A stretch of 64,000 bases of DNA from Limisphaera sp026417315. GTDB taxonomy: Bacteria > Verrucomicrobiota > Verrucomicrobiia > Limisphaerales > Limisphaeraceae. Made by a program: the position numbers and the translations under genes. Positions 54,052 to 63,039 of this stretch are shown piece by piece (the stretch's first letter is position 1; every line of letters begins with the position of its first letter). Below the pieces are notes generated by a model. That model saw only the letters and a list, made by a program, of their open reading frames with translations. It was not told where the DNA came from and made no database searches. The stretch lies in the NCBI RefSeq assembly GCF_049537125.1, contig NZ_JBMVQY010000002.1:496001-560000 (forward strand). The letters run 5' to 3'.

Positions 54052-54765
54052 TCAGAGCTCCGATTCTTCCTGGGCCTGGAGACTGGTCAGGCGCGAGACG
54101 CCCTCAACGGCCCGCAGTTCGGTGAGCAAATCTTCCACGCGCGAGGGATCGCGCAGCAGCAGGCGGTAGGAAAGATCCATGCCCTCCTGGCGTTCGTCGG
54201 AACGGCGGGTGGCGCAGTACACCGCACGACTGTGACGCTCCAACACCCGCAACAGATAGGGCAACTCCGCCGCCGGACGGCCCCAGTGAAGATTGACGAT
54301 CAGATCATAGCGGTGCCGCGTGCCGTAGGCGGTGTACCACAGGAAAAACATGATGGCGGCGACGCTGAGCGTGGCGATGACCGCCAGCGAAAAACGCTGC
54401 GTGCCGCAGGCCATGCCCACGGCAATCACGCTGAGGATGTAGCTGGTGTCCAGCGTGTCGCGCAGCACGTTCCGGAAGCGCACGATGGCGAACACGGCCA
54501 TCAAGCCGAAGGCCGTGACCAGGTTGTTTTGCAGGACCTGCATCACCACGGTCACAATGGCGGGAATCACCACCAGCGAATTTACGAAGGACCGGGAATA
54601 CGACAGGCCTGCATGGGTGGTCATGTACGTCCACGAGATGGCCAGCCCGGCCAGGAATGCCAGGCACAATCCCAGCAAAAGGGCCGGCACATTGACGGGC
54701 TGCAGCGAGAAATCCGCGCTGAAAAACAGGCTCAAGAGTTCGTTCAGGCCGTTGACGTCATTCAT
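54052..54765 (-). CDS. DUF4956 family membrane protein
   Basis: A 237-residue integral membrane protein with about four hydrophobic helices in the first 145 residues and a soluble C-terminal domain. The conserved core AFGLMAVFAIVRFRNVLRDTLDTSYILSVIAVGMACG is typical of DUF4956 proteins, which are often encoded next to VTC-domain proteins. It follows the VTC gene by 18 nt. The C-terminal part (YRLLLRDPSRVEDLLTELRAVEGVSRLTSL) resembles small ACT-like regulatory folds. No biochemical function is established. Confidence 0.88.
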   Translation of the reverse strand: MNDVNGLNELLSLFFSADFSLQPVNVPALLLGLCLAFLAGLAISWTYMTTHAGLSYSRSFVNSLVVIPAIVTVVMQVLQNNLVTAFGLMAVFAIVRFRNVLRDTLDTSYILSVIAVGMACGTQRFSLAVIATLSVAAIMFFLWYTAYGTRHRYDLIVNLHWGRPAAELPYLLRVLERHSRAVYCATRRSDERQEGMDLSYRLLLRDPSRVEDLLTELRAVEGVSRLTSLQAQEESEL

Positions 54766-54783
54766 GGACAGCGACCTCGTGTC

Positions 54784-55641
54784 TCAAGCCGGCTGGCCCA
54801 GGCGCCCGGGCAGATGGCGACGCTGCAAATACCGTTCGAGCAGGTCGTCCCGCAAGATCAGGAGGGATTCGGGGGCCAGGCGGCGCTCGCCCAGCAGGGC
54901 CACCCCGTCGGCGTACTTGGCGGAACTGAGCTGGCGCAACCCGAAGGTCCGCACCAGATCGCCCATCCAGTTCGGGAACCGACCCGTGAACTTCAGCTCC
55001 AGGATCACTTCCGGCTCGAACGGCATGACCGGGTTTTCCATTTCCGTTTTGAGCTCCGGAGTGCTCTGCGGCTCGCTGCAGACCTGACGGTCCAGGCAGA
55101 TGCGTACGGCGTTGCTGCCGGGGCTGACCCAGGCCTCGCGCAGATAGCTGACGTGGGTTCTGGGTTTGGCATTCAGGTCGGAGATGCGCCGGCAGAACTC
55201 CTGGAGCGCCTCCAACTGATGGGGTTTTTGGGAAATCAAAAAGGACGGGTCGGGCAACTGGCCGGACAGCAGGGGAGCGACGGCATCCTTGCGAATGGCA
55301 CAACGCTGTTTGAGGATCGCCTCGTTGACCCGCCGTTTGATCTCGCAAAAAGCGGGCGTATCGGGGTTGTCGTCGTAGTACCGGATGCGAAGCTTGAACC
55401 GGTTCTTGTTGCTGTTGAACACATCCCAGAAACACCGCAGGTCGTCGGAGTCCAGGTAGAGGCTGTGGATGCGGTACGAATAGTTCGGCTTGTCGACCCC
55501 GTACTCGTCCGGCTCCAGGTAGCCCCGGACAAACTCGCGGATGGCCCGGGCGGTGTCTTCGTCCACCCGGTATTTCAGTTCAAAGCGTTGTAATTGGACC
55601 TTGTCTTCCACAGCCCATGCCGGGGTGTGCCGCTGCCGCAC
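54784..55641 (-). CDS. VTC domain-containing protein (polyphosphate polymerase-like)
   Basis: A 285-residue protein of the CYTH-like VTC family, whose yeast members polymerise ATP phosphate into polyphosphate. The tunnel-lining residues are plausible: QRFELKYRVDE, YRIHSLYLDSDD, FKLRIRYYDD, FCEIKRRVNEAILKQRC, AVRICLDRQV and VILELKFTGRFPNW. No membrane helix is present. It is the first gene of an operon with DUF4956 and HlyD genes. The start is GTG; a second GTG ten codons later is possible. Whether bacterial members make polyphosphate is not proven. Confidence 0.87.
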   Translation of the reverse strand: MRQRHTPAWAVEDKVQLQRFELKYRVDEDTARAIREFVRGYLEPDEYGVDKPNYSYRIHSLYLDSDDLRCFWDVFNSNKNRFKLRIRYYDDNPDTPAFCEIKRRVNEAILKQRCAIRKDAVAPLLSGQLPDPSFLISQKPHQLEALQEFCRRISDLNAKPRTHVSYLREAWVSPGSNAVRICLDRQVCSEPQSTPELKTEMENPVMPFEPEVILELKFTGRFPNWMGDLVRTFGLRQLSSAKYADGVALLGERRLAPESLLILRDDLLERYLQRRHLPGRLGQPA

Positions 55642-56566
55642 GACCGGCCCACGGTTTCAAGCCCCCTTCTTGGTCCTTGAGTCGGGCGGCCGACCTCGTC
55701 GCTGCCAAGGCGGCGCCATCGGCGCACCCACTTCCCACTAACCATTGGCCATGCGTGCCGCGTTGGCAATCCTTTTCGTAGGGCGGCCGGGGCGTCCGGG
55801 GGACGGCCCTGCGCCTTGTGCTCGAGAACAAAGCCTCATGGGAGGGCGACCAGAAGCGGGGCCCGGCGCCCTCCATCCATTCCTTTATCGGCGAAGGGCC
55901 GTGGCGGCTTGAGCTGCTCCTGCCCTGCCAGCGCAGGCAAGCCGGCGGAAGAGACCTTCGCCTCGCTGCACGGGAGTTTGGGCACTGCGAAACCGGGGAC
56001 CCCACAGGCCGAGACCGACCGCTCGAGAAGCGGCCCGCCATGCCCGCGCAGTTGCGGAGAATCCGCCGTAGCGAGAGCAGCAAGCTCGACGTGGGCGGCT
56101 TGCCGGGGTGTCGATTCCGGAGGGCCCGAGCCTGCGACGTCGTTCCCGATGGCATCCAAGATGGCCGCACCCATTCGCCCCTGTCCGGAGCCCGGAGCCA
56201 CTCCGCCCGACAGGAGATGGCGACCGGGAAAAGCGCTCGGCCCGGCCGCGGCGGCTCCGTGTCGGGTGTGTTTCATCGGCCGGGGCCTGGCCCGTTTTCT
56301 TCCCGGCCGTCGGGCGAGGGGCGGTCGGGAACTTCGAACAAATGTCCGATGGGCAGCGGGAGGCCTGCGGCCCAGACTGGCTGCGGAAGGGCAGGACGAT
56401 CACGGAGTGCGAGCAAAGTGATCCCGCAGCCCGGGGTTTGGCGGCCGGCATCGGGCCCGGGAAAAGCAATATTCGGAGTCGATCTTGTTCACGTACCAGG
56501 TCTCTTGACACTGCCTGTGGCAGGCGGCACGGTGATGCGGAAGCTGCAATCCCCTGGTCCTCGCTC
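55642..56566. other. Intergenic region, nothing recognised
   Basis: About 925 nt between the divergent VTC operon and the pseudopilin gene. Open frames up to about 270 codons exist on both strands but lack domains and start signals. Both flanking promoters are expected here. Confidence 0.4.
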
Positions 56567-57361
56567 ATGAAACCGGTGAAAAAGTGGCCTTGCGAAGTGC
56601 CGGCACGCAGCTGGCGGGCGTTCACCCTGATCGAGCTGTTGGTTGTCATTGCGATCATTGCCATTTTGGCGGGGATGCTTTTGCCAGCACTGTCGAAGGC
56701 CAAGGCCAAGGCGGGCCAGGCCCGCTGTTACAGCAATCTGCGGCAGATCACGGTCGGGTTCATGATGTACATCGACGCCCACCAGGGAATCTTTCCGGCC
56801 TGTGCTTCGGCCAACACGTACGGCTTCCAACCGGAGGACTGGATCTACTGGCGGCGAAACCTGCCCCAGTACCCCATCGAGCGCAGCCCCATCGCGCCGT
56901 ACATCGGCAACATGAGCAGCAACCTGTTCCGGTGCCCTCTGGATCTGGACGACCGGGAGCGTATCCTGCAGGCCAATCCGGCCAACGGCCCTTATCTGTA
57001 CAGCTACAGTCTCACCAGTTTCAGTCTGGAGTCGGGCCGCTCCCCGGGCATGGCGTCCATTCGCCAGGGCCAAACCTTTTATCCGTTCCGGCAGGTGAAC
57101 ATCAGGAACCCGGCCAAAAAGATCATGCTGGCCGAGGAACAGTCGTCCTACCTGGCCCAGGAGGTTTCGCGGCCGAACTTGAACGTCATCAATGACGGCC
57201 GCTGGGTGCCGCAGAGCACGTACAATCCCAACCCCAGCGGCGGCGATGTGCTCACCAGTCGGCACAGCAAACGGGCCAATGTGGGATTTGCGGACGGGCA
57301 TGCCAGTGCGGTGCATCACACGTATGGATTCGATCCTGCCAATTCGCGGCCGGACTTGTGA
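56567..57361 (+). CDS. Type II secretion-like pseudopilin with H-X9-DG motif
   Basis: A 264-residue prepilin-like protein. The N-terminal leader ends before FTLIELLVVIAIIAILAGMLLPAL, the class III pilin helix cleaved and methylated by a prepilin peptidase. The C-terminus has RHSKRANVGFADGHA, i.e. the H-X9-DG motif of a family highly multiplied in Planctomycetota and Verrucomicrobiota. Between them is a beta-rich head (FRCPLDLDDRE, SYSLTSFSLESG, KKIMLAEEQ). The exact role is unknown. Its 3' end overlaps the start of the next gene by 38 nt. Confidence 0.92.
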   Translation: MKPVKKWPCEVPARSWRAFTLIELLVVIAIIAILAGMLLPALSKAKAKAGQARCYSNLRQITVGFMMYIDAHQGIFPACASANTYGFQPEDWIYWRRNLPQYPIERSPIAPYIGNMSSNLFRCPLDLDDRERILQANPANGPYLYSYSLTSFSLESGRSPGMASIRQGQTFYPFRQVNIRNPAKKIMLAEEQSSYLAQEVSRPNLNVINDGRWVPQSTYNPNPSGGDVLTSRHSKRANVGFADGHASAVHHTYGFDPANSRPDL

Positions 57362-57800
57362 GAAGGGATTCCTCCGGACTGACTCGATCGTTCGGTCGCG
57401 GCCGGGTTGGATACGTGGCGCATGCCTCGGCTTGGTCGCAGGGGCTCTGGTCTTGGGCGTAGCCGGATGCAAGCGGGCCGAAGAGTCGGCCGCCCCGAAC
57501 AATGGCGCACCAGCTCCGGAGGTCCTGGGTGAGCCGGTCCGCACGGAGACGCCGTTGCCTCCGCCGCCTGCCCCGGTCGCTGCTGTCGCAGAGAACCGCC
57601 TTCACAAAGGGGTACGGGGAACGATGGATCCGTTCCTGACGGAGCAGCTTCGGATTTTCGTCAAACAGGCGGGACGGTTGCCGGTGAGCTTTGCGGAGTT
57701 TGCCGGGCAGCGCTTGGACAGTGTGCCCGGCCCGCCCCCCGGGCATCGCTGGGTGATCGACGCCGAGACGATCACGGTGAAGGCCGTTCCGGTGCAATGA
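57324..57800 (+). CDS. Putative small lipoprotein
   Basis: A 158-residue protein with a basic N-terminus, hydrophobic LGLVAGALVLGV and a lipobox A-G-C, so it is probably lipid-anchored. A Pro-rich linker (PLPPPPAPVAAVAE) is followed by a small domain with FLTEQLRIFVKQAGRLPVSFAEFAGQRLDSVPGPPPGHRWVID. That last pattern (residue stretch with G-x-x-P-x-S-F-x-x-F) is found next to pseudopilins in Verrucomicrobiota. The ATG overlaps the pseudopilin gene in another frame; it is the only start giving a signal of normal length. Confidence 0.75.
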   Translation: MDSILPIRGRTCEKGFLRTDSIVRSRPGWIRGACLGLVAGALVLGVAGCKRAEESAAPNNGAPAPEVLGEPVRTETPLPPPPAPVAAVAENRLHKGVRGTMDPFLTEQLRIFVKQAGRLPVSFAEFAGQRLDSVPGPPPGHRWVIDAETITVKAVPVQ

Positions 57801-58430
57801 GTCGCCGGGGTCCTGGTGCGTGCCGCAGCGGCTCCTGCAGCTACTGCCGGAGGCGCCGTCGACTTTTTGGTGGCTCACTGTGGGGCGGGGTGGTGCTTCG
57901 GCAGGCGATTTGCGGGGGTGGGCTCACTCGCAAGATCAGATCGTCTGTTGCCCACGACCAGGGCCGGGCGCAACAGGGAGACGATCTCTTTTCAGCCGCG
58001 GCGTTGTCACCGATCTCGTGCTGTGCGCCGTGGAATTGCAGAGCCGGCTCTCGAACCCGGTCTCTGCCTGGCTCGAACCCATGCGGCGCCCCAGCGAGAT
58101 GAACCTCCCTCTGATCTGCCGCTTCGCTTGGATCACACGGGTCAGCGCCGAGACCGAACAGGCGAGGCGAAAGGTTGCCGTCCCAAGCCGGTCCGGGGCC
58201 GAGTCCATGACCCGGGCCGCCACGTCTCGACTCCGACAGCCCTGCAGTGGGATCACTGGCTGTCCGGGGGGCCTTTCCGGAACCGGAGGGTGAAGCGCGC
58301 GGACTGCGGCGGGTGCGGTGCCCGACCCGCTGTGGATCGGAAGTGGACAGGGGGTTGGCAAGGGGGCCGGCCCTTGCGCCGGCTCTTGACCCTGGGACGG
58401 GCTCGACGTAGTGTGCTGAGCGATTGAGCG
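57801..58430. other. Intergenic region upstream of the tRNA cluster
   Basis: About 630 nt with no supported gene. It probably contains the promoter for the three tRNAs. Open frames over the tRNAs on either strand are artefacts. Confidence 0.45.
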
Positions 58431-58508
58431 GTGGTCGTAGCTCAGCCTGGTTAGAGCCCCAGATTGTGGATCTGGCTGTCGCGGGTTCAAATCCCGTCGA
58501 CCACCCCA
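58431..58508 (+). tRNA. tRNA-His (GTG)
   Basis: Acceptor GTGGTCG/CGACCAC, anticodon stem CCAGA/TCTGG with loop TTGTGGA giving GTG, T arm GCGGG-TTCAAAT-CCCGT. The discriminator is C73 and the base before the acceptor is G, as needed for the G-1:C73 identity pair of tRNA-His. CCA is encoded. Confidence 0.96.
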
Positions 58509-58547
58509 TTTCCTTTTCCCGGCGGTGACGTGCGCCGGGTTTGTGGC

Positions 58548-58624
58548 GCATCCGTAGCTCAATTGGATAGAGCTTCTGACTTCGGATCAGAAGGTTGCAG
58601 GTTCGAGTCCTGCCGGATGCGCCA
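58548..58624 (+). tRNA. tRNA-Arg (TCG)
   Basis: Acceptor GCATCCG/CGGATGC, anticodon stem TCTGA/TCAGA with loop CTTCGGA giving TCG, T arm GCAGG-TTCGAGT-CCTGC. The discriminator is G and CCA is encoded. Second of a three-tRNA cluster. Confidence 0.96.
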
Positions 58625-58693
58625 GTTGCTTGTTTTGGATCCGGGGCTTGCGCCCTGCGACGGGCCGATTATGCTTTCATTGGTGCGAGCAGA

Positions 58694-58768
58694 GGCGGGG
58701 TAGCCAAGTGGTAAGGCAGGGCTCTGCAAAAGCCCCATACGTCGGTTCGATTCCGACCCTCGCCTCCA
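58694..58768 (+). tRNA. tRNA-Cys (GCA)
   Basis: Acceptor GGCGGGG/CCTCGCC (one G-T pair), anticodon stem GGGCT/AGCCC with loop CTGCAAA giving GCA, T arm GTCGG-TTCGATT-CCGAC. The discriminator is T, the usual identity base for tRNA-Cys. CCA is encoded. Confidence 0.96.
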
Positions 58769-59146
58769 GTTTTTTTGGTGCCGGGCGCGTCCACGGTCCT
58801 GGCTGAGTTTCTTCGGGAGCCTTCATTCGCATGTGCCAGGGATTCGTTTTGCTCCGGGGCGGGTTTGTCTCCGGCGGCCGGCCTTTTTTCCTGAACCCGG
58901 TGTCGGCTCCGTTTTCGCTGTTGGCACAAGCGTGGCGGAGCGCGAGAGCCGTTGCAGTGCGGGGTGTCGGGGAGGAGAGAAGCCGGCCCGCCTGGCGCGG
59001 AATTGCCGAGGGTTTCGTTGCACAACGATCGGCGTTTTGGGAGCCGCTCATCATCCGGGCACCTGCTGTCGAAGCCGAGGGACGGGGAGGTTTCGTCCGG
59101 GGGCTTTGCACTTGAGTGCCGGGGTCCGTGCCGTAGGCTCGGGTGC
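58769..59146. other. Intergenic region between tRNA-Cys and trpD
   Basis: About 380 nt with no supported gene. A T-rich stretch (TTTTTTTGG) directly after tRNA-Cys may help end the tRNA transcript. No attenuator leader peptide rich in tryptophan was seen before trpD. Confidence 0.45.
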
Positions 59147-60202
59147 GTGTTGGAGACGTTGACCCGTCAATTGCTGGCCGGCGAGTCGCTCGGACCCGAA
59201 CAGGTGCGGGCGGCGGTGGATCGGCTGGTGAACGAGCAGGTGTCCGCGGAGACCAAGGCGGAGTTTTTAACTGCCCTGGCGCGCAAGGGCGAAACGCCCG
59301 ACGAAATTGCCGGCTTTGCGCGAGAACTTCGGGCCCGGGCCGTGGTGCCGCCGGTGGACCCGGAGTGGCGGAAAGGCCGGGTGATTTTGGACGTGGTGGG
59401 GACGGGCGGCGATCGAGCCGGCACGTTCAACATTTCCACCGCGGTGGCGTTGCTTTGTGCCGCGGCGGGGGTGCCCGTGGCCAAACACGGGAACCGTGCG
59501 GTGACCTCGCGGGCGGGCAGCGCAGACGTATTGGAGGCGTTGGGGATCCCCATCCAGCAGTCGCCGGCCGAGGCGGCGCGCGCCTTGCAAGTCCGGGGGT
59601 TCGCCTTCTTTTTTGCGCCCCTGTATCATCCGGCATTCCGCCACATTGCACCGGCGCGGCGCCTGTGTGCCGAGCGGGGCCAGCGCACCATCTTCAACTA
59701 TCTCGGTCCCCTGCTGAACCCGGTGGTGCCGGATGCCCAGTTGATGGGAGTGCCGCGACCCGACCTGTGCGCGCCCCTGGCCCGTGTATTGCAGTCCCTG
59801 GGAGTCCGGCGGGGCTTGGTGGTGTGCGGAGAAATCACCGAAGCCACGGGGGCCAGGGTGTATCTGGACGAGGCCTGCCCTGCGGGATCGAATACCGTGG
59901 CGGGCTTTGGTCTGGGCGATTCTCCAACATGTGCGGTGTGGGAAATGCCGCCGCGGCCATCGTCCTCGGCGAGCCTGGAGGATCTGCGGGGTGGCGATGC
60001 GGCTGCGAACGCCGCACTGTTGGAAAGGCTCTTGCGGGGAGAAGACCGGGGGCCCCGTCGAGAGGCGGTGTTGTTCAATGCCGCGGCTGCGTTGTGGGTG
60101 GCGGGTGCGGCGACGTCGCTCACCGAGGGCTGGGCAGTGGCGGAAAGGGTGCTTGCCGAGGGACGGGCCGCGCACAAGTTGGAGGAGCTGCGGCGCGGGT
60201 GA
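59147..60202 (+). CDS. trpD: Anthranilate phosphoribosyltransferase
   Basis: A 351-residue enzyme transferring the phosphoribosyl group from PRPP to anthranilate in tryptophan synthesis. The PRPP-binding motif GTGGD is at 85-89, FNISTA at 94-99 and KHGNRAVTSRAGSADVLEALG from 113. GQRTIFNYLGPLLNPV is also typical. The GTG start gives MLETLTRQLLAGESLG, the family N-terminus. No other trp gene is adjacent, so the pathway genes are dispersed in this genome. Confidence 0.95.
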   Translation: MLETLTRQLLAGESLGPEQVRAAVDRLVNEQVSAETKAEFLTALARKGETPDEIAGFARELRARAVVPPVDPEWRKGRVILDVVGTGGDRAGTFNISTAVALLCAAAGVPVAKHGNRAVTSRAGSADVLEALGIPIQQSPAEAARALQVRGFAFFFAPLYHPAFRHIAPARRLCAERGQRTIFNYLGPLLNPVVPDAQLMGVPRPDLCAPLARVLQSLGVRRGLVVCGEITEATGARVYLDEACPAGSNTVAGFGLGDSPTCAVWEMPPRPSSSASLEDLRGGDAAANAALLERLLRGEDRGPRREAVLFNAAAALWVAGAATSLTEGWAVAERVLAEGRAAHKLEELRRG

Positions 60203-60757
60203 AGGGCAGGCGGAAGGCTGCGCGTGTCGAGCCCGGCGTCATCCTGCCCGACTATGCGTTTGCCCGGGGCTGACTCATGTCGGGCAGTGGGCCAACCGGC
60301 GTGGTTTCTGCGACCTCTCCCGGGATCCGGATGTTCTGTGCAGGAGATGTCCCGGGTTCGGGTAAACGCTTCCGTTGTCGATGCCCGGTCATGACCCCGG
60401 TCGGTGGTTCGAGCGGACAATGCCGTGGAGTTTTGGGTCGAGAGTCCGGAGCAGGGTCGGATCGTTTTTGATCGTTTGGCCAGCCCAACTCGGCGCGGCG
60501 CCCCGAGTTGGCAGGATGCGCCGGCTTGTGCGGCGCGTGAAGCGGCGGCCGCCCAGGGAGACGACTCATCTCCCAGCGCCGACTGCCCGCTGACAAGCCC
60601 CGGGTCGGAACGCCCTCGCGGGGTCGCGCCGTGTGCGCGGTTCTCCGGGTGCTTGTTGGGTCCATGTGCTTCTTCGACCCCGGGAGTGTAGAAACGTGTG
60701 GCTGACTTGCGAGGGCGGGTGCAGGGGCGCAGACTGACTCGCGAGGTTGAAGCACGC
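60203..60757. other. Intergenic region, nothing recognised
   Basis: About 550 nt between trpD and the conserved unknown gene. An in-frame GTG at 60698 could extend that gene by 20 residues. No RNA gene or terminator was recognised. Confidence 0.4.
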
Positions 60758-61966
60758 ATGAACAGCGACGCCTCCCATGCGCCAACAGGCCCGACGGGAG
60801 TCCGAGCCTTGCCCTTGGAGCAGGTGCGGGTACGACCCCTGGCGGAGCGGCAGAGCTTGAGTCGGCTGGAGCAGATTTTGATATCCCCGGACGATTCCCC
60901 GCCCGTGCTTTCCGAGCCGGTGGCAGAGCTGGTGGCAGAAGCGGCGGACCGGATCCGACAGGCTCGTGCCACCGGCGCGGCGGTGATGCTCATCTACGGG
61001 GCGCACCTGGTGAAGAACGGCTTGATGGACGTGGTGATCCGGTTGATGGAGCGCGGCTGGATCACGCACCTGGCCACCAACGGAGCGGGCACGATTCACG
61101 ATTGGGAACTGGCATTCCTGGGGCGAACGGAGGAGAGCGTGCGCGCGCATGTGGCGCAGGGGTGTTTTGGGACGTGGGACGAGACGGGGCGATACCTGCA
61201 TCTGGCGCTGGCCGTCGGGGCGCTCCGGGGCGAGGGCTGGGGGCGCAGCCTGGGCCGGTTCATCGCCGAGGAGGGGTTGGAACTGCCGGAGCCCGGGGCG
61301 TTGGAGCAGGCCATTCGCCAGAGCCCCCAGGATCCCCGGACGCCGGCCCGCGCCGAATTGTTGCAAATGATCGTGCGGCACGGGCTGGCCCCGGGACGCT
61401 GGACCGTGAAACATCCGCACAAGGCGCACTCGTTACCGGCGCGTGCGTTCGAACTGGGCATCCCGTTCACGGTGCATCCCGGCATCGGATACGACATCAT
61501 TGCCACGCATCCGTGGTTCAACGGGGCGGTGCTGGGGCGGGCTGCGCAACTGGATTTTGCGCTGTTCGGCGGATCGGTGGAGCGGCTCGACGGCGGGGTG
61601 GTCCTGTCGGTGGGCTCGGCCATCATGGGCCCGCAGGTGTTCGAAAAGAGCCTGAGTTGCGTGAACAATTTGCGGTTGCAGGCGGGCCGTCCCACGGTCC
61701 GGGGCCATACCATCTATGTGGTGGACCTGCAGGATGGCGGAGGTTGGGACTGGTCCCGGGGCGAACCTCCCAAGGACAACCCGGCCTACTACCTGCGCTT
61801 TTGCAAGAGTTATGCGCGCATGGGCGGCTGCATGCGGTATGTGCAGAGCGACAACCGGATGTTCCTGTCGGGGCTCTGGCATCGGCTGAAAGGAGAAGCA
61901 GTCGGGGCGACGCCCGGGGCACGGGCCGCGGCCCTTTCGGAGGATGCGATCGGAGACGGGTCATGA
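60758..61966 (+). CDS. Conserved protein of unknown function, coupled to a PfkB kinase
   Basis: A 402-residue cytoplasmic protein. Strongly patterned blocks are VMLIYGAHLVKNGLMDVVIRLM, ITHLATNGAGTIHDWELAFLG, GCFGTWDETGRYL, TVKHPHKAHSLPARAFELGIPFTVHPGIGYDIIATHP, LDFALFGGSVERLDGGVVLSVGSAIMGPQVFEKSLS and IYVVDLQDGG. The layout faintly recalls deoxyhypusine synthase (NAD-binding fold with a conserved Lys/His loop), but I cannot assign this activity. Its stop overlaps the ATG of a PfkB kinase, so they probably act on the same or successive metabolites. GTG at 60698 is an alternative start. Confidence 0.78.
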   Translation: MNSDASHAPTGPTGVRALPLEQVRVRPLAERQSLSRLEQILISPDDSPPVLSEPVAELVAEAADRIRQARATGAAVMLIYGAHLVKNGLMDVVIRLMERGWITHLATNGAGTIHDWELAFLGRTEESVRAHVAQGCFGTWDETGRYLHLALAVGALRGEGWGRSLGRFIAEEGLELPEPGALEQAIRQSPQDPRTPARAELLQMIVRHGLAPGRWTVKHPHKAHSLPARAFELGIPFTVHPGIGYDIIATHPWFNGAVLGRAAQLDFALFGGSVERLDGGVVLSVGSAIMGPQVFEKSLSCVNNLRLQAGRPTVRGHTIYVVDLQDGGGWDWSRGEPPKDNPAYYLRFCKSYARMGGCMRYVQSDNRMFLSGLWHRLKGEAVGATPGARAAALSEDAIGDGS

Positions 61967-63003
61967 CGCCGAAACGTTTGCGCGAATTGACCGGCCGGTA
62001 CGGCAAACTGCGCATCGCCGTGGTGGGCGACTTTTGCTTGGACCGTTACCTGGAGATCGATCCGGCGCGTCGGGAGCGATCCCTGGAGACCGGCCTGCCC
62101 GTGTACAACGTCGTGCGGGTTCGGGCGCAGCCGGGGGCGGCCGGGACGATCGTGAACAATCTGGTGGCGGCGGGCGTGGGGCGGATTCACGCCGTGGGTT
62201 TTTGTGGCGAGGACGGCGAAGGCTATGAGTTGCGGCGGGCATTGGCGGGGCTGCCCGGCGTGGCGCTGGACGATTTCCTGCAGACCCCGTGTCGGCGGAC
62301 GTTTACCTACACGAAGCCGTTGGTGATGGAGCCGGGCCGACCGCCACGGGAACTGAACCGGCTGGATCTCAAGAACTGGACGCCCACCCCGCGCGGGGTG
62401 AGTCGCGCGCTCGCCGAGTCGGTGCGGCGGCTGGCGACGGAGCTGGATGCGATGATTCTGTTGGACCAGGTGGATGTGGCGGGCACGGGGGTGCTCACGG
62501 CAGAGGTGTTGCGGGCGGTGCGCGAGGCACTCGAACGGGAACCGGACCTGTTGGTGTTGGCGGACAGCCGTCGGGGGCTGCGCGGGTTTCCCGCCGTCCT
62601 GTGGAAGATGAACGTACGGGAGCTGGGCCTGTTGTTGGGGGCCCGGCGGCGGTTGTCGGGACACGCGCTGGTGGCTGCGGCGTTGCGACTGGCGCAGCGG
62701 AACCGGCAGCCGGTGGTGGTGACCCTGGGGGAGCGCGGTCTGTTGGGTGCCTGGCCGACCGGAAATCATTGGCACGTCCCGGCATTCCCGGTGCGGGGGC
62801 CGATCGATGTGGTGGGCGCCGGCGACGCGGTCAGTGCGCATTTGATGGCGGCGCTGGCGGCGGGAGCGACGCCGGAGGAGGCTTTGTGGCTGGCCAATGC
62901 GGCTGCCTCGGTGGTCATTCACAAACTGGGGACCACCGGCACGGCCACCCCGCGGGAATTGGAGCAGGTCCTGCGTGGCGGAGGGCCCGCGGCCGGGAAT
63001 TGA
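61963..63003 (+). CDS. PfkB family sugar kinase (HldE/RfaE kinase-like)
   Basis: A 346-residue ribokinase-fold kinase. The N-terminal LRIAVVGDFCLDRYLEID resembles the kinase domain of HldE (heptose-7-phosphate kinase). GAAGTIVNNLVAAGVGRIHAVGF is the substrate region, and the C-terminal VVGAGDAVSAHLMAALAAG holds the catalytic aspartate of PfkB signature 2. LVLADSRRGL and VVVTLGERGLLG complete the family pattern. The ATGA overlap couples it to the upstream unknown protein. The substrate is unknown; a nucleotidyltransferase domain is absent. Confidence 0.88.
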   Translation: MTPKRLRELTGRYGKLRIAVVGDFCLDRYLEIDPARRERSLETGLPVYNVVRVRAQPGAAGTIVNNLVAAGVGRIHAVGFCGEDGEGYELRRALAGLPGVALDDFLQTPCRRTFTYTKPLVMEPGRPPRELNRLDLKNWTPTPRGVSRALAESVRRLATELDAMILLDQVDVAGTGVLTAEVLRAVREALEREPDLLVLADSRRGLRGFPAVLWKMNVRELGLLLGARRRLSGHALVAAALRLAQRNRQPVVVTLGERGLLGAWPTGNHWHVPAFPVRGPIDVVGAGDAVSAHLMAALAAGATPEEALWLANAAASVVIHKLGTTGTATPRELEQVLRGGGPAAGN

Positions 63004-63039
63004 ACGCGCACAGGGATTTGTCATGCTCTGCGCGCGTTT

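Noticed and set aside
55816..56570. Long plus-strand frames before the pseudopilin gene
   Set aside because: Two overlapping frames of similar length, both Arg/Pro/Gly-rich and without domains; neither can be preferred.
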